64,000 nucleotides of DNA, taken from positions 1 through 64,000 of the forward strand of contig NJFT01000225.1 in NCBI GenBank assembly GCA_002221725.1, in the 5' to 3' direction. The first letter of the stretch is position 1; each line of letters starts with the position of its first letter. The notes beneath the pieces were generated by a model. It worked only from the letters and a program-made list of their open reading frames with translations, did no database searches and was not told where the DNA came from. This DNA comes from Scedosporium boydii (taxonomy: Eukaryota > Ascomycota > Sordariomycetes > Microascales > Microascaceae). Position numbers and translations under genes: made by a program. Of this stretch, positions 37,282 through 49,879 are shown piece after piece.

Positions 37282-37721
37282 CAATTGTCCCAATCAGTGT
37301 CAATCACATCAAGAAGGCAGACTCCAGCCACCCAGATCAGATGGCGCAAATGGAAGGTCCAATTGTCAACTCCACTCCCTGCAGTTCCGTTATCGCACCA
37401 TTAGGAGCCTGACGCATCCACCACCAACTTCTATGACACAGTGAAACGGGTTTAGCTGCAAACGCTATCTGGGGAAAGCATCATCTGAACCAGCAACTTG
37501 CTCATCCCACCACTGACACCTTGATGCCATCACACACCCCGCATCGCCACTTCTGCCCGGCTCGTCTCGTCTTGCAGTGAGGTGGTTTCGCTGATCTCGT
37601 TTTTTTGGAATCTACCACATTCTTGGGGGATTCCAATGGACTCTCACCCAGACTCGCCAGTGAAATACTAAGCATCACAGCTTCCTTTGCTTCATCACTC
37701 CCCGCTCCACTCGCCACCGAA

Positions 37722-39519
37722 ATGGCCCCGCTCACCAGACCGCTCGCCGCTTCTTCTCCGACCCTCTTCAAGACTCGTCCTCGAAATCGCTGCCTCTCCT
37801 TCTCCGCATGCCTGGCATCTCATCGTCGCAGCCAGGACTTCACGTCTGGCTTTACCTCTAGCTATGACCCATCCCAAGAATCCGGCCGCGGGCCCATGTT
37901 CAACAAGAAGGTCAACTGCGGCGTGCCCGAATTCTACCCGCGTGACCTCAAGAAGCGAGTCGACGACTTCGTAGTCGGCCAGCACCGCGCGAAGAAGACT
38001 ATATGCTCGACTATATTCAACCACTATCAGGCTGTAAGACGCCGCGAGTGTCAAGAAATTGCAGATAGGAACTACCGCGAGAAGCTCCATAGGCAACGCG
38101 CGAAGGAGCAATCCGAGGAATCGACGTATGATGCGATTTACCAAACATATCGCCATGAATTCAATGATCCCCAGTCTGCCACGCAGTCACCACGCCAGAG
38201 CGTGGATAACAGCGTTTTGGAAAATCTTTTCGGCAACGAAGCCTTAGACGCCAATATGCCGGAGCATGTCAAGATAGACAAGAGCAACCTCTTACTCCTG
38301 GGGCCGACTGGTGTCGGCAAGACGTATATATTAGAGTTAGTAGTGCCTTTCGGATCTTAGTGCCCTTAATCACTCGTCGTCTCTAACATGCGGAACCCAC
38401 CTTAGGACATTGAGCAAGATGCTAAACGTACCGTTTACAATATCCGACTGCAATTCGTTTACTCAAGCCGGATACGTCGGACAAGACGTAGAGACTTGCA
38501 TAGAGAGGTTGCTGATAGAGGCAAACTACGATGTTGACGTTACGCAACGAGGAATTGTCGTCTTGGACGAATTTGATAAGATTGCGAGGAAGGATATAGC
38601 GAATGGAAGAGATGTCGGTGGTGAAGGTGTCCAGCAGGCCCTCTTAAAGCTGGTCGAGGGTACTAAGGTCACCATCACTATTAAAGACGGCAAATTAACT
38701 CGCGCGACTCCTCCGCCCACCGCAAATTATAACAGCGCTGGTGCTGCAACACCCGGTCAGACGTCCCAGCCGCCTCATCCCCCGGCTGGTGGCCGATCGG
38801 AGCAGTTCATCATTGATACCAGTAACATTCTTTTTGTCTTCTGCGGAGCATTTGTCGGCCTCGACAAGATTATTCTCCGCAGAGTGTCCAAGCCCTCCAT
38901 GGGCTTCGGCGCCCAACTGAGCCCCCGGTACTCTCTATCGACGAGCCAGAACGTCCTGCCGCACAAGGCATACTCACACCTCCCCCACCAGAGCACGCCC
39001 GACGGCGTCCCATCCACCTTCACTCCCCTCGACCTAACTTCCCCCGCTGACCTCCAGGCCATGGGCTTCATCCCCGAGCTCATTGGCCGCCTCCACAACA
39101 TCTGCGCCCTCAGCCCCCTCTCCCTCGACGATCTCTACCGAATCCTCACCGAACCGCGCAACAGCCTCGTCGCACAATACACCGCCCTCTTCGAGACCTA
39201 CCCCTCCAAGCTCTTCTTCACGCGCAAGGCCCTCTACGCCATCGCCGAGCGAGCCGCCAAGTCCGAGACCGGCGCTCGCGGCCTTAAGATGGAGATGGAG
39301 AGGGTTCTTGCCGAGCCCATCTTCGATGCCCCCATGCCTTACGTCCTCATCACCGAGGCGTGCGTGAGGGGAGATGGGAAGGCGGAGTATTGGGGTAAGG
39401 ATGGGAAGTTTGAGGTTGAGAGGCGCATTCGGGAGGAGGATCTGGATGAAGCCTCTGAGGCGGGGGGACATGTTTCTACGTTTGAGCAGTTTAGGGAAGC
39501 TGGGGAGAGTGGTGCTTGA
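37722..39519 (+). CDS. mcx1: Mitochondrial ClpX-type AAA+ unfoldase (yeast Mcx1)
   Basis: Exons 37722-38335 and 38406-39519 (70-nt intron, donor GTTAGT, acceptor CTTAG) encode 575 residues. The basic N-terminus (about 45 residues) looks like a mitochondrial presequence. There is no bacterial-type zinc-binding domain, as usual for the fungal form. The AAA+ core begins with PRDLKKRVDDFVVGQ, with Walker A GPTGVGKT (194-201), the pore-loop GYVGQD, Walker B GIVVLDEFDKIA and DVGGEGVQQALLKLVEG. A roughly 40-residue low-complexity insert interrupts the region after KDGKLTRAT. ClpX-type proteins unfold matrix substrates; with no ClpP in many fungi, they act in heme-enzyme activation. Divergent from the branching enzyme, convergent with COX5. 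Confidence 0.93.
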
Positions 39520-40037
39520 ATGGAGATTGTGTGGATATGAATACGATTCTTTTTCTGGGGGGAGAGAATGCTAGGAGTTACATGATTATGTAGTATATGA
39601 ATTGATGCCTGGTTTTGTTCTGTCCTGTGGTAATTCCGCTTTTCGAGATTTCTGGGTAAACCATCTGAAGATGTACTTTCCATGTCAATTGACCGCCAGC
39701 TCATGAGAGTCCGATGACTTCGATGGGTCGTATCGTCCATTGGTTGTTGGCCAGGTTTGGCGCGGTACCGCATGAGATATATCGTCGTGAGCTAATCCAG
39801 AGAAGCACGTAGGTTACATTCCACATGAGTCAAGTGGGAACATTGGGACCGCTGCTACATCGACAGTTGATCAAAAGGATAGTATCTTGGGTTGGTTTTT
39901 TTACAAAATGGCGGTCCGGAGGTACCACCGAGCCCGCCAAATGCTCCTCTTATTCTATCGACAAAGGAAAAAGAAAAGCAGGAAACTAATACGCTTGATA
40001 GGTTTGTTGGTTGTTGGAGACCAGTTTTGTCACAAGT
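39520..40037. other. Convergent gap between ClpX and COX5
   Basis: 518 bp that hold presumed 3' UTRs of both genes. No gene is seen. Confidence 0.5.
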
Positions 40038-40971
40038 TTAAGCACCCTTGGGAGGGGACTGGATCATGCCCTGGCCCTTGTAGCCCTCAGAGGTGAAGCC
40101 GGTGATGGGGTCGGATTTTTGCTCCTAAAATTGAGGGGTTCATCATGTTAGCATATCGCGAAAATATGGTAGAAGAGTTGGGACCAATATGTGGAATAGG
40201 AAGGCTCGGAGAATAAAAGACAATCGGAGGCGTACCTTGAGGAGCTCGTTGGAGGCTTCTTGCCACTCCCTGGTCATGGACTCAGGAGGCTGACCACCGA
40301 ATGCACGGATGGCGACGAAGATAGCGAGGCAGCCGGCGAGGATGAGGGTGGTGTGGAAGAAGAGGTTCTTGCCCTCACCGGGAGGGTCGAGGGCACGGGG
40401 GCCGTGGGGACCGAAAGCAATCCAGTAGGCTATACAGGTAGTCAAGTCAGTAAACGTCCTAACGACATGTCGTGATGCGGAGAGCAGAAATTGATCCCAT
40501 GTGGAATCACGCGGTTTCGAGACGAGGTCGGGGTGTTCGATGACAGCGAGTCAATTGAGGCCCCAATTCGTGTTTAACGGCCTCAATTGATGTTGACATG
40601 CTAGACTACCGAACCCAATGGCCTCTTGAACCGAATCGTGATGTTTTTGAGGATCGTGTGTAGTCGTGGTGTGATGCGAGTTGATGGAATCCGAAATTTG
40701 GAAAAACAGAGAAAGGGAAAAAAGACGCACCAGCCTTCTTCTCCTGGACCGACAGCTCCTTCCAAGAACCCTTCATCCTATCCCTCAAGGCCATCCAGAG
40801 CTCGGCCTGCTCCTGGAGAGGCATCGACTCCCACCTCTTCTCGATGTTGTTGAGCTGGGGGTTGGAGAGCGCACGGGTGGCGTTACCCCGAGTCGCGGCA
40901 GGGACCGAGGCGAACTGGCTGCGAACCAGCGCCTGGCGGACGACTTTCGTGGCAGAGTGTGTTCGAAGCAT
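40038..40971 (-). CDS. cox5: Cytochrome c oxidase subunit V (mammalian COX4), mitochondrial
   Basis: Exons 40971-40731, 40429-40236 and 40124-40038 give 173 residues (donors GTGCGT and GTACGC). Residues 1-35 form a basic presequence (MLRTHSATKVVRQALVRSQ). Then come the matrix domain (NNIEKRWESMPLQEQAELWMALRDRMKGSWKELS split into two blocks), AYWIAFGPHGPRA, one transmembrane helix (LFFHTTLILAGCLAIFVAIRAF) and a short intermembrane tail. This nuclear-encoded subunit regulates complex IV in the inner membrane. A perfect CCAATCA box lies about 210 bp upstream, consistent with Hap-complex control of respiratory genes. Confidence 0.93.
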
Positions 40972-42416
40972 CGTGACAGCAAGGAATTGTCTAGTTCGGC
41001 TCGTTTCCTGTTCGACGAAAGAAAAAAGAAAGGAAGGGGAGAGCGGAGATTTTTTGGGGGAGGGAGAGGGAGGAGTCCAATTGAGATGTAGCTGGGAATA
41101 GGTCGTCTCGGCTGTCTAGGTTAACGACGAGGTTTTTTCCGGGGAGCAGCTCCAAGTCATCGTATGATTTGTTTGTGTTCTGATTGGCGTCCTACTGGCA
41201 GCCGAAAACTCCTCGGAGATGACCTAATGGTGTTGGGGGACCTCACGTGATTTGACTTGGTCCCGTCGCATTCCGGTTGCGCTTCCCAATTCAGGGCCGG
41301 ATCTGCAGGCAAGTTCGCTGGATCTGGAAGCCTCAGACCACCACCGACCTGCACGAACTGTGACGCCTACAGAACGGTCTCGCTGCAAGCAGCATGATAG
41401 AGCATGGGAAGTGGATGCATCCGTCCAATGATCCCAGCTTGATTTGCAGATTATGATTACGGAGTACACTACAAAAGACCTGTGACATTCAATAGTGGAA
41501 GGGATCCTCTTGTCTGATAGTGACAGTCGAGGACTCCTCTCAAGGGCACGCGATGCGATGAGATCAATTAGTTTACATATCGTTATTCATTAACTTCAGT
41601 TACTTCGCATGTAAAAGTACAGTGAGGGTTCAAGTGATTTGATATGTGATGCTCAGCACTTGGTGACGAATTTAAACAAACAATGAATCCTAGCCTCGCT
41701 CGCCATGCAATGGGCGTATGGCTGGGGTTATGCCAAAGGGTGGCTGACACCTGAGCTTGGAACAGAACTATTTCGAGTCCTTCGAGGGTTCTTCTTTTGG
41801 TTGGGATTGTTCTTTCTTCAGGGTTTCCTCCTTCCGCCGAGCCGCGTTTTCAACCAAGAGCGGCTTGAAAGTGTAGTTGCCTATATTGTGTTAGCAGACT
41901 CAGGTCGAGTATATAATTACAATGGGTCCCCAATTCTAACTGATTGCTACGCCTGCTGCGACTGTAAGAAGCAGTGGTATGTATCGCCCGATTTCCATGG
42001 TTTAACGAGGGAATTGCAGATAAGCTCGGATAATGGCCAATGGGGTGAAAAGTCGACTGAAGAGTTCCAGCTCAGGCGGTCGGAAACTATTGAACAGGAG
42101 TTTGCTGGAGATGTTAACAAACTATACTGAGTACATAAAATGAGAGCGCTTCGTTGATTTTGATATTTCCGCCGTCTCAGAGATTGAGCTTTTCGAAGGT
42201 GGTACGAAGGCTTTGGAAGGGGTCACGTGGGGTCGTGAACCACTTGAAATCCAGGACCCGCGACGCGTCTTCGCCCCGCGACGAACATGGTGGAAGGGCC
42301 GAAGATATTCCTCCTCGCCACAAATTTTTGGATTCAGCAACACAGACAGGGGAGGGAACTTGAATGCAAGATGGAAGCCCGAAAAGCAAAAAACCTTCAA
42401 TGATCATAGAGATTCA
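40972..42416. other. Divergent region between COX5 and the Mms22 gene
   Basis: 1.45 kb. A CCAATCA box for COX5 is listed separately. The Mms22 frame is open upstream to 42213, but the family-typical start is at 42417. The open frame at 41705-42130 has no recognisable features. A TTACGGAGTACAC copy of the recurrent motif occurs at 41457-41469. Confidence 0.5.
41181..41187 (-). promoter_or_regulatory. CCAAT box upstream of COX5
   Basis: CCAATCA on the minus strand, about 210 bp upstream of the COX5 ATG. This is the preferred context for the Hap2/3/5 (HapB/C/E) complex. Confidence 0.5.
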
Positions 42417-45400
42417 ATGGCCACCTGGAAGGAGAGGGGGATAGTACCAGACTCGGAGGACGAGTTTGGCTCCGACAGCGATGACGATGTCCTTCTCCCA
42501 CCGCCCGTGCCCGTTCCACGAACCGTCCTTCAAGAAAAGTCGAGTAGCAATAGACTGCCTCCGAATACAAGCGCGCCAGTTCCCGCCGAGACTAGCGACA
42601 TCTGGGATCTACCATTCTCATCTCAAAAAGAGAACCAGCCACCTCAATCTCAATTGGCACGACCGAAGACACCAACGGAACCATATTTCCGGCTTGTTTC
42701 CTCACCACTTTCCGAACCACCATCGGATCTAGGGATTGACGCCGATGAATCGCAATCGCCCAATAGGAGAGCACCGATTCAACTAAGAAATTATGCTAGG
42801 GTATTCTCACCGGACCCTCTTGCGTTCTCACCAGCGACTGTTACCGATATCCGACCCCCTTCATCGAAACTAGCTCGTCAGCTACTGGAGAACGAGACGC
42901 CGAATGAAAGCAATACAAGCCGTGGTGTAGTGGGCGATGAAGTAGATGGCGCTGACAATAATGATGAAAATGGAGAATCCAGTGCGCAAGCTGAGGATAT
43001 ATCTGATCTTAATCAGATGGAGGAGCTCCCCTCCGTTTCAAACACCGAGACTGGAACCGACTACCCTACCGAAGACCTCGAACCTGGTGAGCTACATATA
43101 GGGAGGCGAACCTTTCGGCCACGGAAGCCAATACAAAAGCACCCATATGCACTAGAAAATGCGCTGTACTCGAAAATCTTCAAGTCCCACGGCTTAAAGC
43201 CGGTGAGACTCCAGACGCAAGAAAGCAGCCAGCAAAGAAAGGGGAATGAGGACGACTCACAAGAAAAAGATTTTGAAGAGGACACTCAAGAAACTACTAA
43301 TGACAGCCTTGAAACCTCTGACGAGAGTCAAGAACGTCCTGCGATCGAGGAGGCGGACGTTCTAGATGATCTTGGTTCTTCATCGCCGATTACACCGACA
43401 ACATCACTGCCACGACACCAAGGCGGCCCTAGTAGCCAACCGAGCGCTGATGGCACTGAGAATACTAGTGTTGATGGGGATGCTGATCTGGATGAGTTCC
43501 CGTCCCTGGAGGAACTTGTCAACGCGGCCCCGCAGCACTCCTCGTCTACTCGATCGAAAAAGCGAAAGAGCCTGTCACATTCGTCAATTTCAGCGAAGCG
43601 GTCAAGGTTAAGCGCTAGGAGTGAACGACCAGGAAATGAGCGAGACGACGTATATGCCCTCACTCCGTCTCGCGCGTACTCAATTGAGCAGCGCCGTTCT
43701 CGAATAACCCCAATTCCAAAGTTGAAAATTCCGGACGACTTCTCTCTTTCTCCTCCCTCGCCAAAACAAAACCAGCGCCCGCAAGATACCCGACCCTCGC
43801 CGCCTCCTACTGAGCCGCTCAGATCAGAAACGCCCAGGAATCGTCCAATCGACCTCACTGCCGAAACGGATGATGAATCTGCGGACGAGTCCTCTGATTC
43901 CTCTGCGTCAGGTAGTGAATCCGAGGTCATTCGTGAGGTCGGAAAACGACTCCGTGGTGTTCTTCCCCCTTCATATTTGCGACTGGACGAGACCAAGGAG
44001 GCTAAAAATCAACGTTCGAACCAGCCTAACCGCCCAGCTATCACATCACCCGGAAAGCTGCCTCGTCGGGGCGTTGCGCAGCGGAGGACGCCAGGCCCCG
44101 AGACTCCAATCACTCCGAGACCTATCTTTGATGTGTTTGATGATGATGACGAAGACAATGCTGTCCCTCTCGGCGCTGAGGAAAGCCCTATCTCCATGGT
44201 CCAAACTACCTTAGTTCTCGAGCCCGATGAAAGGGAGACAGACGACAATGACTTATCGGCTATGGAAGACAACCAAATCGATGTTATGCTTCCTGTGAGG
44301 AAGCGCTCGAGTGCGGTATTACCCAAGGCATACGGCACAAAGCCAGCCAAGCGTCCGAAGCTCAACACCTCCCGAACCACTCAGTCCAGAATCACCTCCC
44401 TCTTCGGAGGATCCGATATGAAAGGGCTTAGTAAGGCTAACCCACCGAAATTAAATCCTCAACGACGCACACGCCGTGGGATACCTACCTCGAGGCGGCG
44501 TCCTCCCCGAAAGCGCAACACGGGTCCCGCTCCAAAGTTGGGTATTCTGGATGTTATTGAGCCCGACGCACCTCGATTTCTCAAGATTGCCGCGCGTACT
44601 GCCAAACGAAACGACAATCTAGGGAGATCCAGCCCTACCCGCAAGGTCTTACAAATGGCAACCCGTTGGGACCATCTCGATGTTAATAGCGTGATGCAAC
44701 AATGGCGAGGCGGCCGTCTGAAGCCTCGCCCACTTACTAAAAACCACCCACAGTCGAGGCCTAAACCCAATCCGCAACCGAATATCTCACACCATGGGCG
44801 ACCAAGACCAATGCTCCAAAACAAGAAACTTATTACACAGCTTGATACCGACGGCAAGTTCACATACACCCAGTCTACTATAAATCCGACTTCGATAACG
44901 CACAATGCTCCTCGCCTAGAAGGCCAGACAACGAGTGGTGCGTACCTACCTTCGAGGCCATTATATCGGCCTGCCCAGCTTGAGACGACTGTCGAGCAGA
45001 ACAAATACACTTTCCATACTAAGAAGAAGGCATTGGACGACCTCTGGAGGAGGACCAGGGGCAATTCACCATCTGTTGGGCCATTCTCAATCACGGGGAG
45101 TATCCTGCAAGATGATGTTGGGCGAGTGCTCTCCACTGGCCCTGCAGAGACGACAGATGCCCCTGGTCCTGTAAGGTCAATAACTCCAACTTCTCCGACG
45201 TCTCGAGCCGGTAATCGCTCAAAGTTCCGAAAGCGGTTCATTCCCAAGGAGGTCGATACCACCGCTCCCCAGTTCTCGTATGCGAATGAGCCTTCACCTG
45301 CATCTCCGCAACCTCTCCTTGAGCCCCCCTCGAACCCCATAGATGGCCTTGGGAACTCTGACAAGCTAAACGGCCTGGGTCCTTTCGGAACTCAATATAC

Positions 45401-48400
45401 GCACCATTTCGAAATATTCCCCTTAGACAGCGATGTCTTCTTTCATGAGACCACCCTCATCGGCCAGGGGCGGATCGACAAAGCGACTGACAGCTATGAT
45501 CAGGAGAGGCTCGGGCAGGGCCGTGGGCGTACCACCTTTGAATTGGACGGCAAGACTCTTCGCTGGGGTCCCTGGAATGAACAGGTATCGTCTGAGGTGG
45601 GAGTTCTCATGGATTGGATGGCGGATCATTTTCACACTCCTTCACAAGAGTTTGATTTATCCCGGAATGCAACTGCTCTCCAGGCGGCGGATTTCATGTT
45701 AAACTACATTCAGGACTCTATGAGCTTGCCTGATCCTGCAGCAGAGCAGTCATTCGCCTATCGCATTCTGGAACTGCTCAGGGGATTTCAGGAGAGGATC
45801 GAAACTGATAGACCATATTCCAAACCTCAATGCCGAACGGTTGTCTTGGATGTTCTTTCGAGGATGCTGACTCTAGCGTTCACATGCACGCATATCTGTC
45901 GCAAGTCCCGGTCGCTAATAGATATGCGCATGCCAATGGAGGATCTCCTAGTTCGGGTATCAAAAACAACTGCCCAAGCGCTTCTCGACCAGGGAATGGA
46001 CTCAATGTCAAAATTCTTGGAGGGTTCTCGGCAGCAGTCATATCGGCAGAGAGGCGTGCGTCCAAGGGATGTTTTTATACAATCTTGGGTGGTTCTGATG
46101 AGAACTCTCGAGGTGGCGCAGATTCCCCGGTCAGGATTTTGGGACGTCGTTTATTCCGTCATGATAACGAATGATATTAATACGGAGACGGATTGCGGGA
46201 GGCTCGAGGCTCTTTGGAAAACCATGTTCTCCCTTCTCCCATTGCGCGAATTCGACAGCCACGGAGCGATTGTGGCCGGCATTCGGAGGAAAGTCACCAT
46301 GGATGGATGGGCCTTGCCGCAGAGATTGATCAAGAGAGTACTCGATCTGTACAAGCAGAACCGTCGACAGGCTGCGAGCTTCAACGACTACTGTCGGGCG
46401 CTCATCAGCCGGTGTCATTATCTCGCTCAAGAATGGGGCTGGTCTAAGTGTGGAGGCATTGTCGGAAGCATCTTCGACTTTTTCGGCTCCCAGGATCTCT
46501 CTCACCTTCGAAACGAGGAGGCTTTCAAATCACCGCGATTCCTTGATGAGCTAGCAGGCAGCCCGTCTCTTGCCATTGAGCGGGAGGACAGGTGTTTCCA
46601 CATATTTCTCAAGTTTGTGGCCGTCGTCATCAAGCGGCTCCGGGACCGTGGCGCCACGAATGAGATACGCAACTTGGTTGCCCGACTCATGCCAAACCAT
46701 AGTCGAGTGTATCTCAAAGACCAGCCTCTCCACTCCCATGACTTGGCTTCTCTACGGAACCACCACGACCTTCTTTGCACACTATTCTGGGCCGCGCCCC
46801 CGCAGCTCCGCCCAGGCGCTCATATCTTGGAGACACTCATCAAGCCCGGTGATTCCCACAAAGATGCGTGCCTCGTGAATTTGAAGGCCTGGAACCAGTT
46901 GGCTAGATACATTGTGGCAACTGAGGAAGATGCCGAAGTCTTCAAGGTCTTTCGCCGCTGGCAATCCGGCATATTCCAGCAACTCCTTGACCAATTCAAG
47001 ATGGCAGAGTCTGATGCCCAGGAGCAATACCTTGCTCTCTCAAAGGATGATAGCCAGGGCATCACTCAAGCCCGCATCGAGTTAGTCGTGAGCATGAACC
47101 GAGCGGTTGCGAAGGAGATCGTTCACGCTTGTCTAAAAGCTTCCTTAGACACGATGTCATACGTACGAAGCCTTAAGGCTGCGGCGTTTGCGCTCAACTC
47201 GCTTCAGCTGGAAGAGATCTTCAATCACTTCTCTCTTATGCCAGTCACCCTGGACTGGGCAATCCTGAGAACGGCTTTGGAGACGGTATCTAGCTACCTG
47301 ACCAAGGTCGACGCTCTCTGTGACATGTCAGATTGCGGCGCAGGAGTACCGACCGGTTTCTCCCAGGTGATGACGGCGCTTCATCATGAGCTATCACCGT
47401 CCCTTTTCTCCATGGCACGATGCGTTTTGGGATCTCACGAGATCCAGCCCAAGTCTGCCATCGCTAAGGTCGACAAAGATGTGTGCATCGAGCTTGCCGT
47501 TGTCCTCTCTGCAAAGCTGCTTTCTGGCTTTGCTAGAGTAGGGCTTGTCACCGTCTCCCAAGCGTTTGGCCGTGGAAAGTGTAGTCTCTTCCAGATGGAT
47601 GCCCACAGACTATCTCTTAGCCACCGCAGATATCTCCCCCTTTTCGTGGCGATTCTTCTCAAACAGGGCCTATCGGATATCGCAAGCCTCGGTTCAAGTC
47701 TGCTTCATCTTTGGTTGCTAGCTATCGTGAAACCTCGACGCTTCCTCGCGTACGAAAATCAACTCGCCGAAGAACTAAAACGTCGACACGAGCCTTTTGT
47801 CCCTAAAGCCGTTGTGGGACTCTCGATTGATCCCGACTACGGCTCAAACCACGAACTCTTTGCTTGTAAGCTGCCGGCCTCCCCATGCCACACCGTTCAT
47901 ACTTGAAGGCTTCCGAAACAGAAGTTGCTAATTTGACTATCTAGATGCTGTTTCTTGGATGCGCCGAGCGCTCCGTCAAGCGCCCCCGTCTTCAACAAAA
48001 GCCCTTAGCTCGGAGTTTTCCGCGGTATTGCGAACAGTTATGGATCAAATCAAGTTTGATCTTCGGGTCATTTCGATGGACGCTACCGACCACCCCGTCT
48101 ACGTCGTCTTCGTCCGGGACATCATCTCACTCATCCGATCTCACTGCACTGACATGTGCACCATTGACGAATTTTTCTACCAGATCAACAAGGAGTATTC
48201 GCCGTCCCTCCAAGACCCCCAGCTGCATGTTGCAGGGATCATCTCTTACGGACTCCGGCTTGGCGAAGGCGATGCGAGAGTTGTCCCGCAGCTTTTCTAC
48301 TACTTGTACAACAACTTCAAGGTTGCTCTGATAAACAACAAACTTAGAAACGAGGCTCGGATGCTGCGAAAGGGGATGAAGAACAATCAGATCCTTGGCT

Positions 48401-49161
48401 TTGTATTCAGCAAGATGTTGCCAGCAGTCGCCACAGCGGCGGCGCGTGTACGCGGAGCATTCGCCGTCTTAGATGTGTACTGTGAGGGGATGGCGCAACT
48501 ATTTACCCGGTATCCAGCAGGGCATGAGCTCCCAAAGGAAATGCTCCCTGATGCGATTCATCTGTTGCGAACTATTGTACGGTGTCTCTACGAGCTTTCT
48601 CGAGGGGGCGGGAATCTTATCTCTGCTGAGAAACTACATGTTGCATGCCGACTCTGTTCTATCGCAAACGTTCTTTGGCCTTCATTAAGGACTCTGTCCT
48701 ACACGGACACACCATCGCCATCGCTAGATGAGCTCAAGATCCTCTATCGGCGGTTACACGGGTGGTTGGACGGCTCAATATCATACCTCGAGGACGTTCT
48801 AATCCTACAGGAGACGTCCCCACGAGCTACCGATCTTTTCGGCGGGTTGAGAGCCGTGGCAGAATCCCTACCGCCCGCGGATTCCTCGGCGGCATCCTTT
48901 GTCGAGTCCATTGTCACCGATGTGCAGAGAAACTGGATTATTACGGATGAGAACATCACGATCCAAGCGCCTGGGAGGGTTCCTGGCTCAGCCTCGACCC
49001 AGTCCGGCCAGGGGACGAGGAAACCACTGTGGGACATTTTCGAACTAACTGAGAGTCTAAAAAACGAATTGGAATTTTGGAATATGATGCAGGAACGGAC
49101 TTTTCCACTTGGGGACGAGCGTAGGAAGCAGGACAGAGACACTGGCGGTTTGTTTTTCTAA
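42417..49161 (+). CDS. mus7: Mus7/MMS22 family DNA repair scaffold
   Basis: Exons 42417-47865 and 47945-49161 (79-nt intron, donor GTAAGC, acceptor ATCTAG) encode 2221 residues. The N-terminus MATWKERGIVPDSEDEFGSDSDDD is family-typical. The first 900 or so residues are disordered, Ser/Pro/Asp/Glu-rich and basic in patches (for example KRKSLSHSSISAKRSRLS). The folded, helix-rich Mus7 region lies roughly at residues 1040-2200. In yeasts, Mms22/Mus7 works with the Rtt101/Cul8-Mms1 ubiquitin ligase at stalled replication forks. The low-complexity N-terminus gives long open frames on the opposite strand, which are shadows. Start choice: the frame is open for 68 codons upstream, but those residues do not resemble the family. 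Confidence 0.9.
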
Positions 49162-49456
49162 AAATGGACCTTGTTTTTGAGGCGTTTTGGAAGCATTATG
49201 GGCTTTTCATGATCCGAAGCCCCTGGAGTTGAGAGAAAGTGCTTCTTGTAGCCATTTATCATGAGGACTCGTAATGAATAGCATTTTATTTCATCTAAAC
49301 AACAAAACATCGATCCCATACTTTTGTGATGAGCGTGAAAGAGCATTGTCCTGAATGACAGTTGATAATGTGCTGTTTGTTGTTGAGGTTCCGAGATGCA
49401 CGCTGGCTACTTGTAAAGCCGTACCGACCATGTGAATCAACGAACAAGAACCCAAA
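49162..49456. other. 3' flank of mus7
   Basis: AT-rich spacer before the tRNA gene, with no coding sequence. Confidence 0.5.
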
Positions 49457-49528
49457 AGCATTGTAGCTCAGGGGTAGAGCACTGGGCTCATAACCCAGGG
49501 GACCTAGGATCGAAACCTAGCAATGCTA
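49457..49528 (+). tRNA. tRNA-Met (CAT), initiator-type
   Basis: A complete 72-nt intronless cloverleaf. Acceptor stem AGCATTG pairs perfectly with CAATGCT, D stem GCTC/GAGC, anticodon stem CTGGG/CCCAG, loop CTCATAA with CAT at 49489-49491, T stem CTAGG/CCTAG with loop ATCGAAA, discriminator A. Initiator hallmarks are the A1:T72 pair, three G:C pairs in the anticodon stem and A54/A60 in the T loop in place of T54. The D-loop is short (7 nt) and the arm TAGCTCAG resembles elongators, so elongator identity is the alternative. A T7 run at 49534 fits pol III termination. Confidence 0.92.
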
Positions 49529-49533
49529 CAAGA

Positions 49534-49540
49534 TTTTTTT
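49534..49540 (+). terminator. RNA polymerase III terminator
   Basis: A run of seven T residues six bases after the tRNA-Met 3' end, followed by another T-rich stretch. Confidence 0.75.
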
Positions 49541-49879
49541 CTCTTTTTTTCTTTTCCACCCTCCACAACCTTTTATTTTTTTTTTCTCCCCTTTCTTTTC
49601 CGTTCTTCACCTCTTGCCGTTTTCCCATTTCCTTCCGCCCTTTCCTTTTTTCTTTCTTTTATTTTCTTTTCCTATTTTCTTGCCTCTCTAAAGTGAAGCT
49701 GCTGCTGTAAGTCTGGCCTCAGGCTTGTCAACGAGTGACGCTATTTACCCGATATTTAGCCCGGATAAGTCTCCTGCTCAGAGAAAAAAGTTCGGCCAGC
49801 AGACATCAATTTCGCAGGGAAAGGCAACTTCTCCACGGTATTCCCTCAATTGCAGTTTTCTGCATGCCAGATCATCCGA
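49541..49879. other. Leader region of the mitochondrial AAA ATPase gene
   Basis: Pyrimidine-rich sequence with no gene, probably the promoter and 5' leader. Confidence 0.45.

Larger units (their letters stand above)
35214..37721. other. Large divergent intergenic region, motif-rich
   Basis: 2.5 kb between the branching enzyme and ClpX starts. No gene is supported. It has the densest set of GTACTTCGTAC-type motifs in the window (36.0-37.3 kb), a GGACA pentamer repeat near 35.73 kb, and a short uORF before ClpX (37636-37671). Confidence 0.5.

Noticed and set aside
41705..42130. 141-codon open frame before the Mus7 gene
   Set aside because: Isolated, with no domain or homologue that I recognise and poor start context. 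It lies in the divergent COX5/Mus7 promoter region.
42213..42416. Upstream extension of the Mus7 frame
   Set aside because: The frame is open, but its start is not an ATG in family-like sequence. The family-typical N-terminus begins at 42417.
44459..45364. 301-codon open frame opposite the Mus7 gene
   Set aside because: Antisense to low-complexity Mus7 sequence. It is Ser/Gly/Arg-rich, without an independent start context or domain.
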